Of a stretch of 64,000 bases of DNA, positions 62,401-64,000 are shown piece after piece. The first letter of the stretch is position 1. Each line of letters begins with the position of its first letter. Origin of the DNA: Leishmania infantum JPCM5 (taxonomy: Eukaryota > Euglenozoa > Kinetoplastea > Trypanosomatida > Trypanosomatidae); contig NC_009399.2 of the NCBI RefSeq assembly GCF_000002875.2, positions 2,501-66,500 of the forward strand. Reading direction: 5' to 3'. The notes beneath the pieces were generated by a model that had not been told where the DNA came from, ran no database searches, and saw only the letters and a list, made by a program, of their open reading frames with translations. The translations under genes and the position numbers were made by a program.

Positions 62401-64000
62401 GAGTGGAATGCAGGTGATGAGCAATTCAAAAGGCCTATGCCCTCCCTCCCCCTTTCCGCCCACACACACGCACACGAATCCAATCCACTCCAATAACCAC
62501 ACACACACAATATATATATATATACCGCTATTACGTATATAGATGTAAATCAAGAGAGAGAGAGAGAGCCCCGCTATAAATGCCCGTGTAGAGAAATAGA
62601 CGTGGATGTGAGCTCACGAGAGAGTGAGAGAAGAGACGACGCGAGGCACCGCACACGCGCAAAGCAGTGAAACCACAGAGAGAAGGACGGGGGAGGGGGA
62701 GGGGCGAGGAAAGGCGGCAAAGAGAACGGCGCGCTCGGGCACAGACACCCCGACCTTCCACCAAGACAAGGCAGCCCACGTATGTGAGCGTCGACGGGCA
62801 CAGATACACCGGGAATCTACGGGCCAGAGTCCACAGCAACGGCGAGGAAGGGCAGCCGAGAAGTCCAAGAACGCTCCGGCAGGAGAGCGAAGAGAAGAGC
62901 GCAGAAGAAACAGGAAAAAGCAAGAGAGGCAGGAGGGAGGCGGGGGACTTCCGACTTGCGCCGCCACCAGCCGCGTGCAATGAGGAGAACAACGGAAGCA
63001 AGCCACTGGATGCCGCGTCTCGGTGCGAGATCGTGGCACTCGGTCGGTCGGTCTCTCTCCACCAAGAGAACACAAGCGAAAATAAAGAGAGACGCGAGAA
63101 CGTAATACAGACGAAGTAGAGGTGGCGCATGTACGTGTGTGTACGTATGTGTAGGCTCCGTACACGGGCAATATGCCCACACGCACACGACAGACAGACA
63201 GACGGCGAGCAGCGCACCGGCACAGCACGCAAAGAGAGGGAAGAGGATAGCGCAAGAGTGTCTTCAACGAGAATGAGAAGATGTCGAGCGCTCAATGCGA
63301 ATCAGCATAGGCGCACAGTCTGGATTCCCTCAGGCGCTTCAGGTTGCAACGCTTCCTGCGCAAGTATTTAGGCGGCTCACAGTGAATACGTAGATATGTG
63401 TACACGTATGGCTTCCGTCCTTCCACTCAGCCAAGTGGTACCTTGCTCAAGGTTCCGCTAGTCCACACCGTCCGTGCTGCTGCGGATGTCAAATCTGTCA
63501 GTGTCTCCGCCACCGCTGCTCTCTTCTGTCTGATATGTCTCCCCGTTCCCGTCTCTCACCTAATACAACGCAGAAACTGTCCCACCAAGGTTGGAGAAAG
63601 GGGCCACTGATGGGGTGTATAGATGGGAGCGCGCGTGCGTGTGTTCGTGTGCGAGAGTGCAGTTGGAGGTTGAGAAGGTGAGAGGAAACAATGAGACACG
63701 AGTAGAAAGACGGCTCGCGTAAGATGAAGAATGCAGTGGGAGCGCGCACGCACATACCTGCTCATGGTAGGGGGGAATAGCGCGACCGCTGAGCCTGTCA
63801 ACTCCCTCCCTGGGGAGTCACCTGAGCGATGTGTGTGTGTGTTTGTGTAAAGTGGGTTGAGTCGCTAAGCGCCGGTGACAACACATGAAAAGAGATTTTT
63901 ACACTTGCAAGCAAATCCTCCCTCCTCCCACCCCTTGCCGCTAATCCAGCTTGTCTGCTGTCCAAGCGTGCGAACCCACACTGAGTCACGCTCAGCGGCG
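62401..64000. other. gene-free stretch to window end
   Basis: About 1.6 kb upstream of the large CCCH gene. It includes a short TA run (62510-62523) and a GA run (62551-62568). No open frame has protein-like composition. It should contain the 3' flank of the next gene beyond the window. Confidence 0.5.

Overview
The window reads as the end of a Leishmania chromosome, probably the left end of chromosome 15. All supported protein genes lie on the minus strand in one head-to-tail array. Most are intronless with GC-rich third positions. The spaces between them are GA/AC-rich low-complexity DNA carrying pyrimidine tract plus AG signals for spliced-leader trans-splicing, and there are four copies of a SIDER-like retroposon. 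The order histone H4, type II membrane glycosyltransferase-like protein, GDA1/CD39 NTPDase, LOG-like protein, cytochrome b5 reductase, EIF4G1 agrees with the start of chromosome 15 of Old World Leishmania as I remember it; I have not looked this up. Layout, left to right: an 8-bp subtelomeric tandem repeat (1-111); histone H4; glycosyltransferase-like protein; NTPDase; LOG-fold protein; SIDER copy 1; NADH-cytochrome b5 reductase; a 6.7 kb gene-free stretch with SIDER copy 2; EIF4G1; SIDER copy 3 (opposite orientation); an unrecognised 561-aa protein; a probable mitoribosomal mS23-like protein; mitochondrial HslU; a flavin monooxygenase; a transglutaminase/KY-like pseudopeptidase; a mitochondrial carrier; about 2 kb of decayed-looking sequence; a DEAD-box (DECD) helicase; an 8.4 kb gene-free stretch with SIDER copy 4; a small CCCH zinc-finger protein with a C-terminal HNPY motif; a doubtful short ORF; a small Cys-rich protein; and a large CCCH protein paralogous to the small one. 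There is no strand switch, so the whole window looks like one polycistronic unit read toward the left end. The genes are not a functional operon. Several themes recur: translation control (EIF4G1 and two CCCH proteins), mitochondrial function (b5 reductase, mS23-like, HslU, carrier), ribosome biogenesis (helicase) and the secretory pathway (glycosyltransferase-like protein, NTPDase). The most interesting points are the KY-like protein lacking its catalytic Cys and His, the near-identical SIDER copies that bracket gene blocks in direct and inverted pairs, the very long spaces downstream of EIF4G1 and the small CCCH gene, the HNPY motif, and possible unannotated small genes near 53.1-53.6 kb and relics at 38.4-40.4 kb. 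I see no clearly new multi-gene system. No computation was run; all identifications come from reading motifs.
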